This document shows, piece after piece, positions 31,231-42,689 of a stretch of DNA of 64,000 bases. Under the pieces are notes generated by a model. That model was not told where the DNA came from, did not search any database, and worked only from the letters and a program-made list of their open reading frames with translations. The position numbers were made by a program, and so were the translations under genes. The stretch covers positions 19,723,678-19,787,677 of the forward strand of contig OY754978.1 of assembly GCA_963576475.1 (NCBI GenBank). Direction: 5' to 3'. Position 1 is the first letter of the stretch. Every line of letters starts with the position of its first letter. Source of the stretch: Molanna angustata (taxonomy: Eukaryota; Arthropoda; Insecta; Trichoptera; Molannidae).

Positions 31231-31410
31231 TAGGTGATGGGAACATGCGAAGTAAGATTAATAGAAGAGCATATTTATATGATGCGATGTACCTACATAT
31301 GGATGTTAATGAGGCAAAACATGTAGGTAGGTATGTCAAAATAGAAGAGTTTGGCGTTCGGTTTTTCTGCCTAACCCGAATAGAGAAACCGCATGATGGT
31401 GTTTATTTTT
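31231..31410 (+). pseudogene. RTE-B tail, decayed
   Basis: GDGNMRSKINRRAYLYDAMY, LHMDVNEAKHV and VKIEEFGVRFFCLTRIEK align with the RTE-B end (EGNIRSLNNRRACMRRCMDV, KEARNVCKNRGVWRSVLSAY). The nucleotide end GAGAAACCGCATGATGGTG matches the GGACATGGCGTGATGGTATG terminus. Confidence 0.7.
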
Positions 31411-31436
31411 TTATATGATATGAGGTGGATAGAGTA

Positions 31437-31560
31437 GGTATAGTACATGCAGTCTATACAATTTATAAAACAACAATATTGCATTGCTTTATTAGTTGAG
31501 CAGTGCAAACTCCATGCATTATTGAATAGGATAACTCAACTACAATATTTAAGGTATGGT
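31437..31560 (+). repeat. Dispersed repeat F, copy 1
   Basis: Shares ACAATTTATAAAACA, TTGCATTGCTTTA.TAGT and CATTATTGAATAGG-type words in the same order with 37750-37845. Family unknown. Confidence 0.5.
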
Positions 31561-31636
31561 AAGGTTTATGTGATTTTATGAATATTTGATAAAATAATAC
31601 ACAAACTTCGAATGAATATCCAAAAGTAAGTGTTTA

Positions 31637-31672
31637 TGTTACCCCACACTGTGGGACATGTATGCCGTGATA
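31637..31672 (-). repeat. Scrap of dispersed repeat D
   Basis: The complement reads CACGGCATACATGTCCCACA then GTGTGGGGTAAC, as in 22556-22585. Confidence 0.5.
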
Positions 31673-31943
31673 TGAGTGCGATGAATAGTCCTTATAACAA
31701 TGAAAATTGCTTTTGAATACTAACATGTCCTATGTACATAATTATACCTACCTACTGAGTAATTCAGTGACAATATAGAAATCTAATGTCTAATCTTCTT
31801 TCAGCATTCATTATTTGGTTCTAACAAATCCACCCATCTCTTCATACATGATATTTTACTATTGTGACATTGCATATTTGCATCTTGCAATATTCAATTC
31901 CAATTTCATATACAAATACCATATTATATTTAGATTTATAAGT

Positions 31944-32155
31944 CGACCTTCATTACTCAGTTGATTAAATATATGAATCCTGAGCCGAAGTCTCGGATTC
32001 GATCCCCGGTGGAGACACAGTTTAATTATTTTATATCAGTTTGGATATGTGAGATGAAATACCTACATAATTTTTTTCCAGAATTGGGCAACTTGTTATT
32101 GGGTACGTGTTAGATTAATATTTGACATGGTACATGTTAATTATCCGAAAAGAAA
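31944..32155 (+). mobile_element. SINE-A copy 3 (decayed)
   Basis: GTCGACCTTCATTACTCAGT has lost the A box. GGATTCGATCCCCGGTGGAG then ACACAG keeps the B box. The tail GGGCAACTTGTTATTGGGTA then CGTGTTAGATTAATATTTGA matches the reference copy. Confidence 0.85.
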
Positions 32156-32160
32156 CAAAA

Positions 32161-32926
<766 letters not shown>

Positions 32927-32949
32927 GTATGAGCTGTAGCTTCCCAAAG

Positions 32950-33190
<241 letters not shown>

Positions 33191-33844
33191 CATAATAAAG
33201 AGAAGTACTTTTATAAATATAGATGCATATCTTTTATTAATGTGTAAATAATGGATTCCTTTTGCCTTTATATCTGATTGTCTAGAAATAATTATGTTTA
33301 AGAATCGCCAAAACTAAATACTCCACTATTTCATAGTCTTACTCTTGGTCTCATGTCTCAGGGTCGCTGCTACATCCAACCATTAGATGAATTGTCTATC
33401 TTTATGTATTGAGCAGATCGATGTGGTTTAGTAATTGAAGACACTGAAACGAATTTAACAAGGTCATTCTGAGTCACTGAGCGACCTCAGGATCTTACGT
33501 TTCCCTCGACGCTTCTTCTAATGATGACTTTATTTATATATGTATATTTAATTATTTATTTATGTATGGTTACAAACAGTCACAATTACAAAAATCCATT
33601 AAATAAATCAGTTACCCACATAAGGACCAGAATATGTAACACTAATTATACAAAATTAATAAAAACACGTGAATTATGGTGTATCTGAATCAAAAGGATC
33701 TAGGAGAGGATTAAAAGAGAAGATTAACAATATTACTACAAGCCACCATGAGAACTCGATTTCGCCATAACGATTTATCATAATAATTACACATTGACAC
33801 AAACGCATACACACACATACATTAGAAGTATGTTGATTACATCG
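33191..33844. other. AT-rich non-coding stretch
   Basis: Nothing firm. TTTATTTATGTATGGTTACA at about 33556 looks like a LINE 3' end scrap. Confidence 0.4.
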
Positions 33845-34245
33845 TTAAATTTCTTTGTAAACGTCGCTTACATGCCCCTGAAGATTAAAAAAAATGTTAA
33901 TATTTCCATAGTGCATATTAAATTTGGAGCAAGCTCTTGTGATAAACAATTTTTTTGTGTAATTATTACGTACTGCCGGAATATTGAAGAGATCATTATT
34001 TCTGGTAAATCGCGTAGGAACTCTTAGATTTATTTTTCCCAGTAAATGTGGGGAGTCTACGCGATAATTTAGAATATTGCGCAAATACATAAGGTCTCTT
34101 ATTGATCGATGTTCTTGTAGTGGATGGAGCATATATTGTTTACAGCGACCAGAATAGTTGGGACAATGTATATTTGTTATTTTTTGTACTCTTTCAATTA
34201 ATTTGATCATTGTACAATAAGCATTGTGGATTCCAAACCACTTCT
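33845..34245 (-). pseudogene. CR1/Jockey-type LINE, C-terminal region
   Basis: An uninterrupted minus frame gives IKLIERVQKITNIHCPNYSG, HPLQEHRSIRDLMYLRNILN, YRVDSPHLLGKINLRVPTRF and TRNNDLFNIPAVRNNYTKKL. The pattern (..LE.VQ+.F......, R....DL..L..ILN..IDSP.LL..I...VP...TR....F..P..R.NY....) is that of the end of insect non-LTR RT proteins. Just upstream in another frame is a VVWNP-type word, as expected. Only the end is present. Distinct from the element at 19930-22010. Confidence 0.8.
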
Positions 34246-34970
34246 TCTTACATATGACATATATGTGACTTTGAGGGTGAACATTGATTTAAATGGTTTA
34301 CACACTCTGATTAAGAACCATAGCATTTTGAGTGATTTATCGAGAACCCACAATATGTAGTAGTGGATTATAAAATCTACCGACGATGGTAATGATTTAT
34401 ACTTTCATCGTATGGATTCCTTTCAAGGTCAATTGGCTAATAAAATAGATGAAAAAAAAAGCACTAAACCCAGATGAAGTTATTCGAGAACGCGAAAAGC
34501 AATAACAATGAAACATTATTCGATATAATGCACATGGAAATATTTGACAGTACTAAAAGTTACGACCTATAACATCTCACGGACGAGTCTTAGGTAGGTA
34601 TATATATAAAGAATTGTGTACCTATTACACAGGTATCAAACCAAATCGAATTTCCAACGATCTATTATTGTTTGTGAGAAGTTTTGTATTTCACCTGCGA
34701 AATCTAGAGACAACACAACTGGTGAGCATTAACGCTTATAAGATTTTTATGATCAATTGAATGTTCAAACTACGTGTGGTTGATAGCAACAATCGGCACC
34801 TATTAATGCACATATAAAATAAACACGCTTTAAATGAACTCTCGACCTTTAACAATCAATCGTTTCTTTATAATTCCTGTAACACATCGGTATTCTGACT
34901 ATATAATATGTACACTGTATTTCCAAGAAATTGTTAGTAATACCAATGATCGAATTATTATCCCCTATTC
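34246..34970. other. AT-rich non-coding stretch
   Basis: Nothing recognisable. Confidence 0.4.
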
Positions 34971-35343
34971 AGTAACTATTGTAACTAAAATGAAAACGTT
35001 CTAAAATTGTAGATTTTAGATTGACGGTATTATTTCAGCGTTATAAAAATATCAACTTGGATTAAATAGAATAGGAAACGTACCTTTATTTGCCGGATCG
35101 TTCTTAAACAGTTACTGAATTAGACGTATTTTTATCAATTAGGAAAATTATGAAATTTTCATAGTTTTCATAATTATTCAAAATACGTCTACATAATTCA
35201 GGAAATTTTTAAGAACAATCCGGCAAAAATAGGTACGTTCCTATTCCATTTAATCCAATTTGATATTTTATAACGCTGAAATAAGACCGTAAATCTAAAA
35301 TCTACAATTTTAGAACGTTCCTATTTTAGTTGCAATAGTTACT
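34971..35343. mobile_element. 373-bp foldback element with arms of about 175 bp
   Basis: AGTAACTATTGTAACTAAAA at 34971 is mirrored by CAATAGTTACT ending at 35343, and the mirror continues inward: ACGTTCTAAAATTGTAGATT, GACGGTATTATTTCAGCGTT, AATAGGAACGTACCT-like and GCCGGAT..TTCTTAA all recur inverted. The arms meet near 35157. Divergence between arms is low but visible. No coding. This is a MITE or foldback element; I could not fix a target duplication. Confidence 0.8.
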
Positions 35344-35404
35344 AAATAATTGGTATTGTAGGTATAAAAAAATGCTTGATTCTAAAACATTTTTTTTCAT
35401 TCAT

Positions 35405-35545
35405 TCATTCATACCATCACGGCAGGTGTGCGGGTTTGCGTTACACACACCAGTCTCGAATCATCTAAAAATGCAATGCATCCAGAATGGTTGGTGAACC
35501 TCAATGCTGAACCATCCGAAATGTTATTTATACATCTCGTATGTT
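35405..35545 (+). repeat. Dispersed repeat D, copy 3
   Basis: CCATCACGGCAGGTGTGCGG, ACACACCAGTCTCGAATCAT, CTAAAAATGCAATGCATCCA and TTGGTGAACCTCAATGCTGA follow the order of the copy at 22815-22990. Confidence 0.6.
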
Positions 35546-35635
35546 CGTATGTTCGTGTTATTTACATATATGTAAATCTGTATTGATTTGATAGATAATA
35601 AGAAAAAAAAATTGGACTATGGTGCCATGTATCAT

Positions 35636-35760
35636 ATAAGTATATTCGTTGACCATCGTGGCGTAGTGATAAGTGATAAGTCATATGCCTTCTGTTACGA
35701 TATCATTGGGTTCATTCGTAAAGGAAAAATATTCACGAAAAGTATTATGACTTAAAAGAA
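35636..35760 (+). mobile_element. SINE-C copy 2
   Basis: GACCATCGTGGCGTAGTGAT then AAGTGATAAGTCATATGCCT (with a small AAGTGAT duplication) and GATATCATTGGGTTCATTCG. It is inverted relative to the copy at 26696-26826 and nearly identical. Possible degenerate A and B boxes. Confidence 0.65.
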
Positions 35761-35824
35761 TAAACATCACTTCTACATCATGTAACCTATATTAAAAGGT
35801 ATTTAGGTAAGTGTAATAATAATA

Positions 35825-36535
35825 ATTTGTATAGCGCCGTTTAATGATTCAAGATCATTCCAAGGGCGCTGTCATTTAAATAGATATTATATTGCTCTAA
35901 GCTGTTTTCAGTCCTTAAGAGAAAGTGCTCTTACTATTTGCACTGCGGACATCTAGAGGCAATTTATTCCACTTTATAGGACCACTCACACCAAAGCATC
36001 GATCATAGTAAGCCGCTTTATTGGCTCTGTCCATCTCCTTAAGGGAGTTGGTACTCTGTGATCCAGAAGACCTAAGTGTGAGATGCCTCCCAGAGAGATC
36101 TTTTCTCTGACACAGCTCTTGTATGCATTGTGGTGCTAGGTTATTTAAAGCAATAAACACCGTTAATCAGATTTTGTAGTCAACTCGCTCTGGACACCTC
36201 AACCAGTGCAATTCGTTAAGTAGTGGAGTTATGTGACATCGTTTTTCCTCTCCATAAATGAGCCTTGCCGCTGCATTAAACACCATCTGTAATCTATCGA
36301 GCTGATACTTTGGCAAACCATCATAGATGCCATTACAGTAATCTAGCCGAGACACAACGAATGCATTTATAAGTGTTTTTGTTTCATTTTTGGGCAAGCT
36401 TCGACGAAACATACAAGTGTACATAGTTGATTCAAGAAGGGGAGTAGGTAATGAAGGTGTATTTCCTACGAGCGCCCACAAGCCAAACTTCATCAACAAT
36501 CCGAGAGAATGACAGTCAGCAATAAGCGGCAATCG
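35825..36535 (-). pseudogene. CR1-like LINE, C-terminal end and 3' region (copy 1)
   Basis: The minus frame reads LPKNETKTLINAFVVSRLDY, CNGIYDGLPKYQLDRLQMVF, NAAARLIYGEEKRCHITPLL and NELHWLRCPERVDYKI. A TGA at about 36166 replaces a sense codon, then LTVFIALNNLAPQCIQELCQ, LTLRSSGSQSTNSLKEMDRA and VSGPIKWNKLPLDVRSANSK. This is the classic CR1/L2-group tail (S.LDYCN....GLP...I.RLQ.VQN.AARL......HITP.L..LHWLP...R.DYKI). RT motifs are absent. A more decayed copy is at 18985-19370. Confidence 0.88.
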
Positions 36536-36540
36536 GCGAG

Positions 36541-37562
36541 ATTAACATTGTTGCGTTGAAATATTTCCTAGAAATATAATTCAGTAGGTACTTACGAGAG
36601 AAAGAGAATGGTAATCATTCACAAATTCCAAGAAATTCAACGTTCAGAGACAGCTTATACGAATGAGCAACGATCATAATGTACGGAAAGGCATCGTAAA
36701 GTAGAGTCCTTGAACAATATGGCATATTGCTATGCTTCATTAAAAAATTTGATAAACAGCAGAGGAGATGGCACATACCTATATAATATGTCATTAGTCT
36801 GATGAAACCTTTATATTATATATCGTTAAATGATCATCTGAAGTCGAATTGATATTTAATTATAGTCATAAAACATTTGTTTATTAAGTATGTTATTTTA
36901 TATTTTCTCGTTCGCGTATAAGTCATAAATATTGTTAAAAATTAGGGATTACCATCCATCAGCGTTTTCAATACATCAGAATCTTTGTGGATTTTCTGTA
37001 TTTTACATATAAGGATCAATTATTTCCTTAATTGCCGTTATTTTGCCGTGTATTACGTTTATAGTCTTTCATTCCCCATAGATTGTTTACTTACATTGTT
37101 CACAATATTATGGTCACAAATTAATAATCGACAAAATAACAGTACAGAGAAAACATATTATAGATTGAATTAACGAAGAAAAATAAAGGCAAAAAAAATG
37201 GATGTTATATGGATGTAAAGAGTATCACTAGCATCATGTCAAAGTAACAATTTTAAAAGATACATAGCAATGAAAAAGCAGTAAGAATACAAGAACATTG
37301 ACTATTGAATATTTAAGAATATTCGAGGTATTGAATATTATAGAATATTGTAGGTAATAAAAGAACATTGATTATAGAATATTGTAGGTACCTACCTAAA
37401 TTACCATGTTTCTTGTAATTTTTTTTATGGCATTGATTTTTTTGTAGCAAAAAAGGGTTTGATCGTCATATGACATTATGAAGATTCCATGTAAGAATTG
37501 TTACAATTTTACGTGTATTATTTTTTTTATTAATGAAAATTGATTACTAGCATATCCGCAGC
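36541..37562. other. AT-rich stretch with a GAATATT-rich run
   Basis: At 37300-37395 short units such as TATAGAATATTGTAGGTA and GAACATTGATTATAGAATAT recur irregularly. No coding feature. Confidence 0.45.
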
Positions 37563-37700
37563 GCTGGATCCAGCAAGCCGAAAAATCCGCTGGATCTAGC
37601 TGGGTTACGAAAATACTTTTTAATTTGCGTAATGAGTATAAAAATAAGAGCTCGAACGCTTTCGACGTTCAAACCATCATCTACGCAGACATTCAATGAA
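37563..37700. other. Unclassified patch with GCTGGATC repeats
   Basis: CGCTGGATCCAGC, CGCTGGATCTAGC and a CGAACGCTTTCGACGTTC stretch sit in a GC-richer patch. The minus strand has GAAAGCGTTCGAG, slightly reminiscent of a hammerhead 3' half, but no clear core; family unknown. Confidence 0.3.
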
Positions 37701-37749
37701 GAAGAGATTGTTATTTATTTATTTATATATTTATTGGTTGATAGAGAAT

Positions 37750-37845
37750 TATACAGTAAACACATAAACACAATTTATAAAACAGACAATGTGCATTGCT
37801 TTACTAGTGTACCAGTGAAAACTACAAGCATTGTTTAATAGGGTT
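37750..37845 (+). repeat. Dispersed repeat F, copy 2
   Basis: ACACAATTTATAAAACAGAC, TGCATTGCTTTACTAGTGTA and GCATTGTTTAATAGGGTTAT correspond in order to 31458-31540. Confidence 0.5.
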
Positions 37846-38035
37846 ATTATTATTGATTACAAAAATTTACAACTAATACACAATTAATTTACTTGTACAA
37901 AAAAAACGCTAAATTTAGACAGCTGATTAAATCAAAATACTAGGAAAGATAAGATAAGAAGAGACAGCTGTCCTAAATGCACTTAGAGAACTCGCAGACA
38001 TTTTCACGTCATGATGATTTTCATAGCTGATATTA

Positions 38036-38335
38036 AACCATTACATTTACCATTGTGAATAAATGCTCTGCGATGATTAGGACATGCAGAGAGAATGAAT
38101 GATAAACGCCTGTCAAAGAAAGTATACAAGGCTGAAAAGAGTGGAATGAGAAGTAGGGGCCGACCGAGAAAGAGTTGGTATGATCTTACAAATGATATTT
38201 TGAAAGATGGCAATATACGAAGTCAGAATTATAGGAGAGCATGTATGACGTGATGCATGAAAGAAGAGGTAGAAGAGTCTGACGTTCGGTTCTCTCTGTT
38301 TACCCCAAATAGAGACACGGCGTGATGATATATAT
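38036..38335 (+). pseudogene. RTE-B tail, diverged copy
   Basis: RMNDKRLSKKVYKAEKSGMR, SRGRPRKSWYDLTNDILKDG and NIRSQNYRRACMT align with RTE-B, then a TGA and frame breaks. The end GTTCTCTCTGTTTACCCC then GACACGGCGTGATGATATAT is the RTE-B terminus. Protein divergence from the 15.8-kb copy suggests an older or separate subfamily. Confidence 0.8.
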
Positions 38336-38566
38336 GTAGGTACATTTATCATTACTATTTACTGATGCTGATTTTAATTATTTTCTAAAATATCAGGCAA
38401 AAATTGAATTGATTTCTTTTTTCATAGTTTTCTTTCCTGCTCCCTTCCTCAAAAGCAATTTCTTTTGTTAATATAACAAGGTTTTATTTGTAAACATAAT
38501 TGGTTCACATGTAATATTTTGTTTATTAGTAATTTATAAGTGAATTTAAATGTCTGTTTACACAAA

Positions 38567-38995
38567 AATTAAAACGTTGTACAGTTTTCCTTCGTATTGA
38601 AACAAATTATGCGAGAAAGCATTGAACACCGTGCAAGCACGGTACAAAGAAGGATTCTGGGTGTAATAATTATAATTAAAACGTTGTACAGTTTTCCTTG
38701 GTATTGAAACAAATTATGCGAGAAAGCATTGAACACCGTGCAAGCACGGTACAAAGAAGGATTCTGGGTGCAATAATTATAATTAAAACGTTGTACAGTT
38801 TTCCTTGGTATTGAAACAAATTATGCGAGAAAGATTGAACACCGTGCAAGCACGGTACAAAGAAGAATTCTGGGTGTAATAATTATAATTAAAACGTTGT
38901 ACAGTTTTCCTTGGTATTGAAACAAATTATGCGAGAAAGCATTGAACACCGTGCAAGCACGGTACAAAGAAGGATTCTGGGTGTAATAATTATAG
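38567..38995 (+). repeat. Tandem array, four units of 106-107 bp
   Basis: Starts at 38571, 38678, 38785 and 38891 (AAAACGTTGTACAGTTTTCC). The four units are almost identical; I count only a few substitutions (TTCGTATT/TTGGTATT, GTAATAAT/CAATAAT) and one missing base. Each unit contains ACCGTGC-AA-GCACGGT, a perfect 7-bp stem on a 2-base loop. The near identity implies very recent amplification. No open frame is shared by all units in a way that suggests a protein. Confidence 0.95.
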
Positions 38996-40324
38996 TTAGT
39001 TGTTTTATTTAGGAATGTAAATAAGGATATCTGGTTGTTCTGCTCGGACAGTGATAGGAAATTTTATCAAAATTACCCACTTTTGTGCAAATAAGATGAA
39101 TAAATATATAAATAAATAACACGATCGACAACACATGATTATCAATACATGTATTTAGTAAGATAAACATGTACAAATTCTCAACAATGCTATCTATCAA
39201 CAATCGAAAATCTATGTTTCTTTATTTGGACAGTGTTTTTATGTGTACCTATCTTCTTACATTGTCACGCACAAATGATGCTATGTATAATTAAGTACAA
39301 ATTGTGATCTTCGAAGCATATAATCACCTCTAGAGTGGGCTTGAATATAATATAAATGTATGTATGTTAGTAGATAGTATTGAATATGGTAGTGCTCCAT
39401 GTTATTTACCAATGTGTGTATAATATAGTTAGAGTCTAGTTATAGGTAGGCATGAAGGAGTTAAGCAGATTATATCTAAACTATGGATTCGTACTTAGTG
39501 TAACATTGAAAAAAGAATCAAATAAAAAATAGAGTTCACGAACTGTGCGATTGGAAACATCACGATTGCGTTCAGTCCGTGACTGACCCGGGGGGCTAGG
39601 GGAGGTATGAAGAGGGGAAACAGATGTGAACTGGACAACACAATAATAATAGACAATCATTTTATCTATTTAATTATTACCTGGTCAGTTGGAAGAAATA
39701 ATTGCATTATGACAATAAACCCGTCCAGTATATTTGTTAATACTATGCACAAAAATATAAATAATGATCAGTTCATTTTTGCAATGTGTCTTGCTTTTGG
39801 GACACATTCTTATGGACATACCAAATTCTCCATCTCAGGTAATATCATATTTGTGTGATATATTTCCTTGTGTCATATAAAAAGGTTTAATATACCACGG
39901 AAAGGATTGTGGACTGTATAATATGGAAGGAAGCCGAAGACTCACCGATATTTTCCGGAGGTTTTCCAATCTGTTCCGATGCAAGGAGGTATATAGTCAC
40001 CAACACAACACTGATTTCACTGCGATGTTAGACATTTAATGACGGACCGTCTCATAAAATGTCTCTGAAATTACACGTGCCGAAATCACCGAAGAAATAT
40101 ACAACCGAAGCAGCGTATCGTTGTACATTCACCGACCGTTGTGTGATGACCGACCGCAGATGAGTCCACACAAGGAATTGAGAAAAATGACAGGAGAGGA
40201 AAAATCAAAAATCGCAAGAATATTTGAAAACCGAAAACCATAGAAATAAAACCAAAGAAAAAATACAAAATTAGATACAACAATATCTAACATTATTGTT
40301 ATACTTTGTGCACAATAATGTGTA
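38996..40324. other. AT-rich stretch with one LINE-tail scrap
   Basis: At 39682-39722 CCTGGTCAGTTGGAAGAAAT then AATTGCATTATGACAATAAA is a decayed copy of the hairpin tail (see 59449). Otherwise no recognised feature; a short GGGGGGCTAGGGGAGG patch at 39591-39606 stands out only by composition. Confidence 0.45.
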
Positions 40325-40740
40325 CCATGGCAGGTTTATTTCCATAAGGCAATTTATTCCAATCAACCAAAGTAACGTGAGGCCATAAATAGTGTAGTGG
40401 TAGGTATGTACATCATCTTCTTCTTCTTCTTCTTCAGCCCTCTGTCTTCCACTGTTGGATATAGGCCTCTTCCATATTCTTCCACTTCCTTCTATCGTTT
40501 GCTGCTTGCAGCCAATTTCTACCCCCCACAGCGGCTATGTCGTCAGACCATCTTTTTTGCGGTCTTCCGACGCCTCTCTTACTTTCCCATATTTACAAAA
40601 AAATACATACAGAAAGATAAACACTTATTTAATGTAAAATCGCAGCAATAAAGAAAGTCGGTAAATAGAGGTTGAGGAAATTGAGAGAGGACGGGGAAGG
40701 ACAGTCAATTAAAAGCTGTGAGACTGGTATAAATATGATG
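40325..40740 (-). repeat. LINE/SINE 3' tail repeat T, interrupted by an RTE-A end
   Basis: GGCAGGTTTATTTCCATAAG, GCAATTTATTCCAATCAACC and AAAGTAACGTGAGGCCATAA, then (after the RTE insertion) AATGTAAAATCGCAGCAATA then AAGAAAGTCGGTAAATAGAG. The same blocks occur uninterrupted at 62210-62390, so the RTE-A piece was inserted in between. On the minus strand the left block is the hairpin tail. Confidence 0.7.
40411..40592 (-). pseudogene. RTE-A 3' end
   Basis: The minus strand encodes GRPQKRWSDD-like sequence (here with AK for QK), IAAVGGRNWLQAANDRRKWK, NMEEAYIQQWKTEG and a stop, followed by (GAA)n. Unlike the copy at 1250-1408, the frame here has no internal stop. Very short, strongly 5'-truncated. 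Confidence 0.85.
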
Positions 40741-41017
40741 TCAGGTCTTTTTAAAAAAGTTGAATTGATTGAGACGTAGTGATATCATCACTCGAGGTGA
40801 TCCACAGTCATGCTTATTAAACTTCAAAGGAGAAACATAGAAATTCAGTAGAATAAATGGGAATAGCTAGTGTGGTAAGGATCTGTAGATCGAAGAAGAC
40901 AGTGATTTAACAAGAAAATAACATTTTTCTTATGATGTTGTGGTGAATTAATATTATTAATTATATAATACAGGAGTGAAAGTAAATTAATGTTAAGAAG
41001 ATTTCGGTAATATGATA

Positions 41018-41502
41018 TTTTCACGAACACTATTTTCAACGGGTTTCAGGTTTTCGATGGGATTTTCAACGCGATGAGCAAAAAAATAGAACGTGTTCTA
41101 TTTTCAACGCGATTTTCATCCTTTTTGGTAAAACAGAAATCTGTAAAATTATTCGCTGTCGTCGTTACCGACGAGTCAAAATGGCTGCCCTTTGAGTTGA
41201 CTTTTACGTGTGACATTCGCTCGCGATTTATTTTGTTTATTTGGAAAGTGTCTAAACTTTCGATATACTATATTATAATTATTATATAATTTTTCGATAT
41301 ACATTTATTTATATTATATTAAAAATTTGCACATATTATTGTGTAAACTGTGTAAAGTACTGTAAAGCGATGCTCGGAGTAACCTATATTTTGGATGCTG
41401 TTTTAAGCGTTGCGTGTAAAGCGATGTTTGGAGTAACCTGTATTTTGGATACTATTTTAAGCGTTGGAAACCGGGTCGCGTTGAAAATAGTGTCCGTGTA
41501 AA
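41018..41502. mobile_element. MITE-M copy 1, 485 bp
   Basis: Terminal inverted repeats of about 26 bp: TTTTCACGAACACTATTTTC then AACGGG on the left, and the complement of CGCGTTGAAAATAGTGTCCG then TGTAAA on the right. Inside are AAATAGAACGTGTTCTATTT (41084-41103, arms of 9 around GT) and a 56-bp direct duplication (GTAAAGCGATGCTCGGAGTA / GTAAAGCGATGTTTGGAGTA, about 41363-41468). The second copy is at 45353-45735. No transposase. Confidence 0.75.
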
Positions 41503-41504
41503 GT

Positions 41505-42000
41505 GCACTTAAGATTGTAAATAAAGCTTATACATGCATTTTGCAATCGTTCAAGTTTATTGAGGGGTTCTTCGTTAGCATCCAGATAACGGATGTCAAC
41601 ATAATCAAGCAAAGGGTTTGGGCAAGCGTGATTTTGGAATTATTAGTAAGATTTTTTTAATCTACTATGTACTATAAAACAGATTTTTACTGAACTGATA
41701 AATTTGTTCATGCCATGAAAGATCTTCATCGAAAAAGATTCCAAGATTATTAACGACTTGAGAAATTTGTTTGATTCATGAAAGATCTTCATAGAAAAAG
41801 ATTCCAAGATTATTAACGACTTGAGAAATTTGTTCGATTCATGAAAGATCTTCGTCGAAAAAGATACCAAGATTATTAACGACTTGATAAATTTGCTCAT
41901 GCCATGAAAGATTTTCGTCGAAAAAGATAGCTTGATTTTTAACGACTTTGGAGTAGATGATTTGTTTGTTAATCAGTAGAAATGGGAGGTGTATTCCGTT
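41505..42000 (-). pseudogene. CR1/Jockey-type RT C-terminal fragment with internal 63-bp amplification
   Basis: Minus-strand pieces: INKQIIYSKVVKNQAIFFDE then NLSWHEQIYQ; four tandem versions of VVNNLGIFFDEDLSWHEQIY plus Q; then LDYVDIRYLDANEEPLNKLE and RLQNACISFIYN. In intact non-LTR proteins the sequence NLG..FD..L.W..QI occurs once in the thumb, followed by LDY.D..Y.......LNKL.RLQN. Two of the repeat units carry a stop in place of WH. This is a defective element, similar in its end to 9775-10040. Confidence 0.85.
41696..41948 (-). repeat. Four tandem 63-bp units inside an RT remnant
   Basis: Unit starts (plus coordinates) at 41696, 41759, 41822 and 41885: TGATAAATTTGTTCATGCCA and so on. 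The period of exactly 63 bases is 21 codons, so each duplication is in frame with the RT reading. Confidence 0.92.
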
Positions 42001-42099
42001 TCAATATTCCTTTATACCATTTGTGTTTTTCGCCGCGCGTTATTAACCAAACTATCTCATCGTGTTTGCAGTAGTTTCATTAATTACATATTTCTTAAT

Positions 42100-42420
42100 T
42101 AAATAACTTAAATAAAACATCGTTGGCCTGTTATGAATTGTATAATTCGTCTCTGTCAGTGACGGATAGACCGCTGAACTTGCTCCTCTCGGGTCACAAG
42201 GCACACGGGCCCCCTCCACAGCACTTCCCAAACCCTCGCCCCCCACCCGGGTCACGATTCGCGTGCCCGCCTCAGCACGCTGCACGCCGCACGCTCAACT
42301 ACCACACTCACAACATATAACATTTCTTCTTCACATCTCTTTACCGATTTTATAGAGTCGCGCCCGCGACATTCGATGCACGCCTAAATTTGCACAACAC
42401 ATCACCATCACCGTTTATTC
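42100..42420. other. GC-rich patch of unknown origin
   Basis: From about 42165 to 42300 the sequence is strongly GC-rich (for example CACACGGGCCCCCTCCACAG, CCCTCGCCCCCCACCCGGGT, GCACGCTGCACGCCGCACGC), with a second small patch at 42360-42390. No recognised frame; 65- and 77-codon frames on the two strands are composition effects. It could be a promoter or 5' exon of an unseen gene, or part of an element. Confidence 0.4.
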
Positions 42421-42424
42421 GACT

Positions 42425-42685
42425 TAACTAGGATATGACGTAAGGGTAAAACACTTGACTTTCTGGTATCAACACTTAACTACCTACAATTTTTTTTCTG
42501 ACAAACTTTTAAACATCACAATAGGAGACGAAGTTGGGATATTATAGAAAAACCAGGAACTCAAGGCACCTACGTGATCACTTTATGCGCTTGCGCAACG
42601 TTCACCAATTATACCTTCTTATTGAGTTCGGTTATCATTTGTATTTGTCCTATTTGTGCCTTGATACCATCCATGAAAGAAAGCT
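42425..42685. other. Unclassified stretch
   Basis: Nothing recognised up to the RTE-B end. Confidence 0.35.
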
Positions 42686-42689
42686 ATAA

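Noticed and set aside
37563..37700. Third hammerhead motif on the minus strand (GAAAGCGTTCGAG)
   Set aside because: The stem II and CTGANGA parts do not fit; there is no palindrome like the other two loci.
41018..41502. Long terminal repeats of an LTR retrotransposon with 45353-45735
   Set aside because: Each copy has inverted, not direct, ends, and no gag-pol sequence lies between them; they are MITE copies.
41643..41900. 85-residue repeat protein on the minus strand (SLIILESFS... repeats)
   Set aside because: It is an off-frame reading of the 63-bp repeat; the LINE-derived frame (NNLGIFFDEDLSW) explains the sequence.
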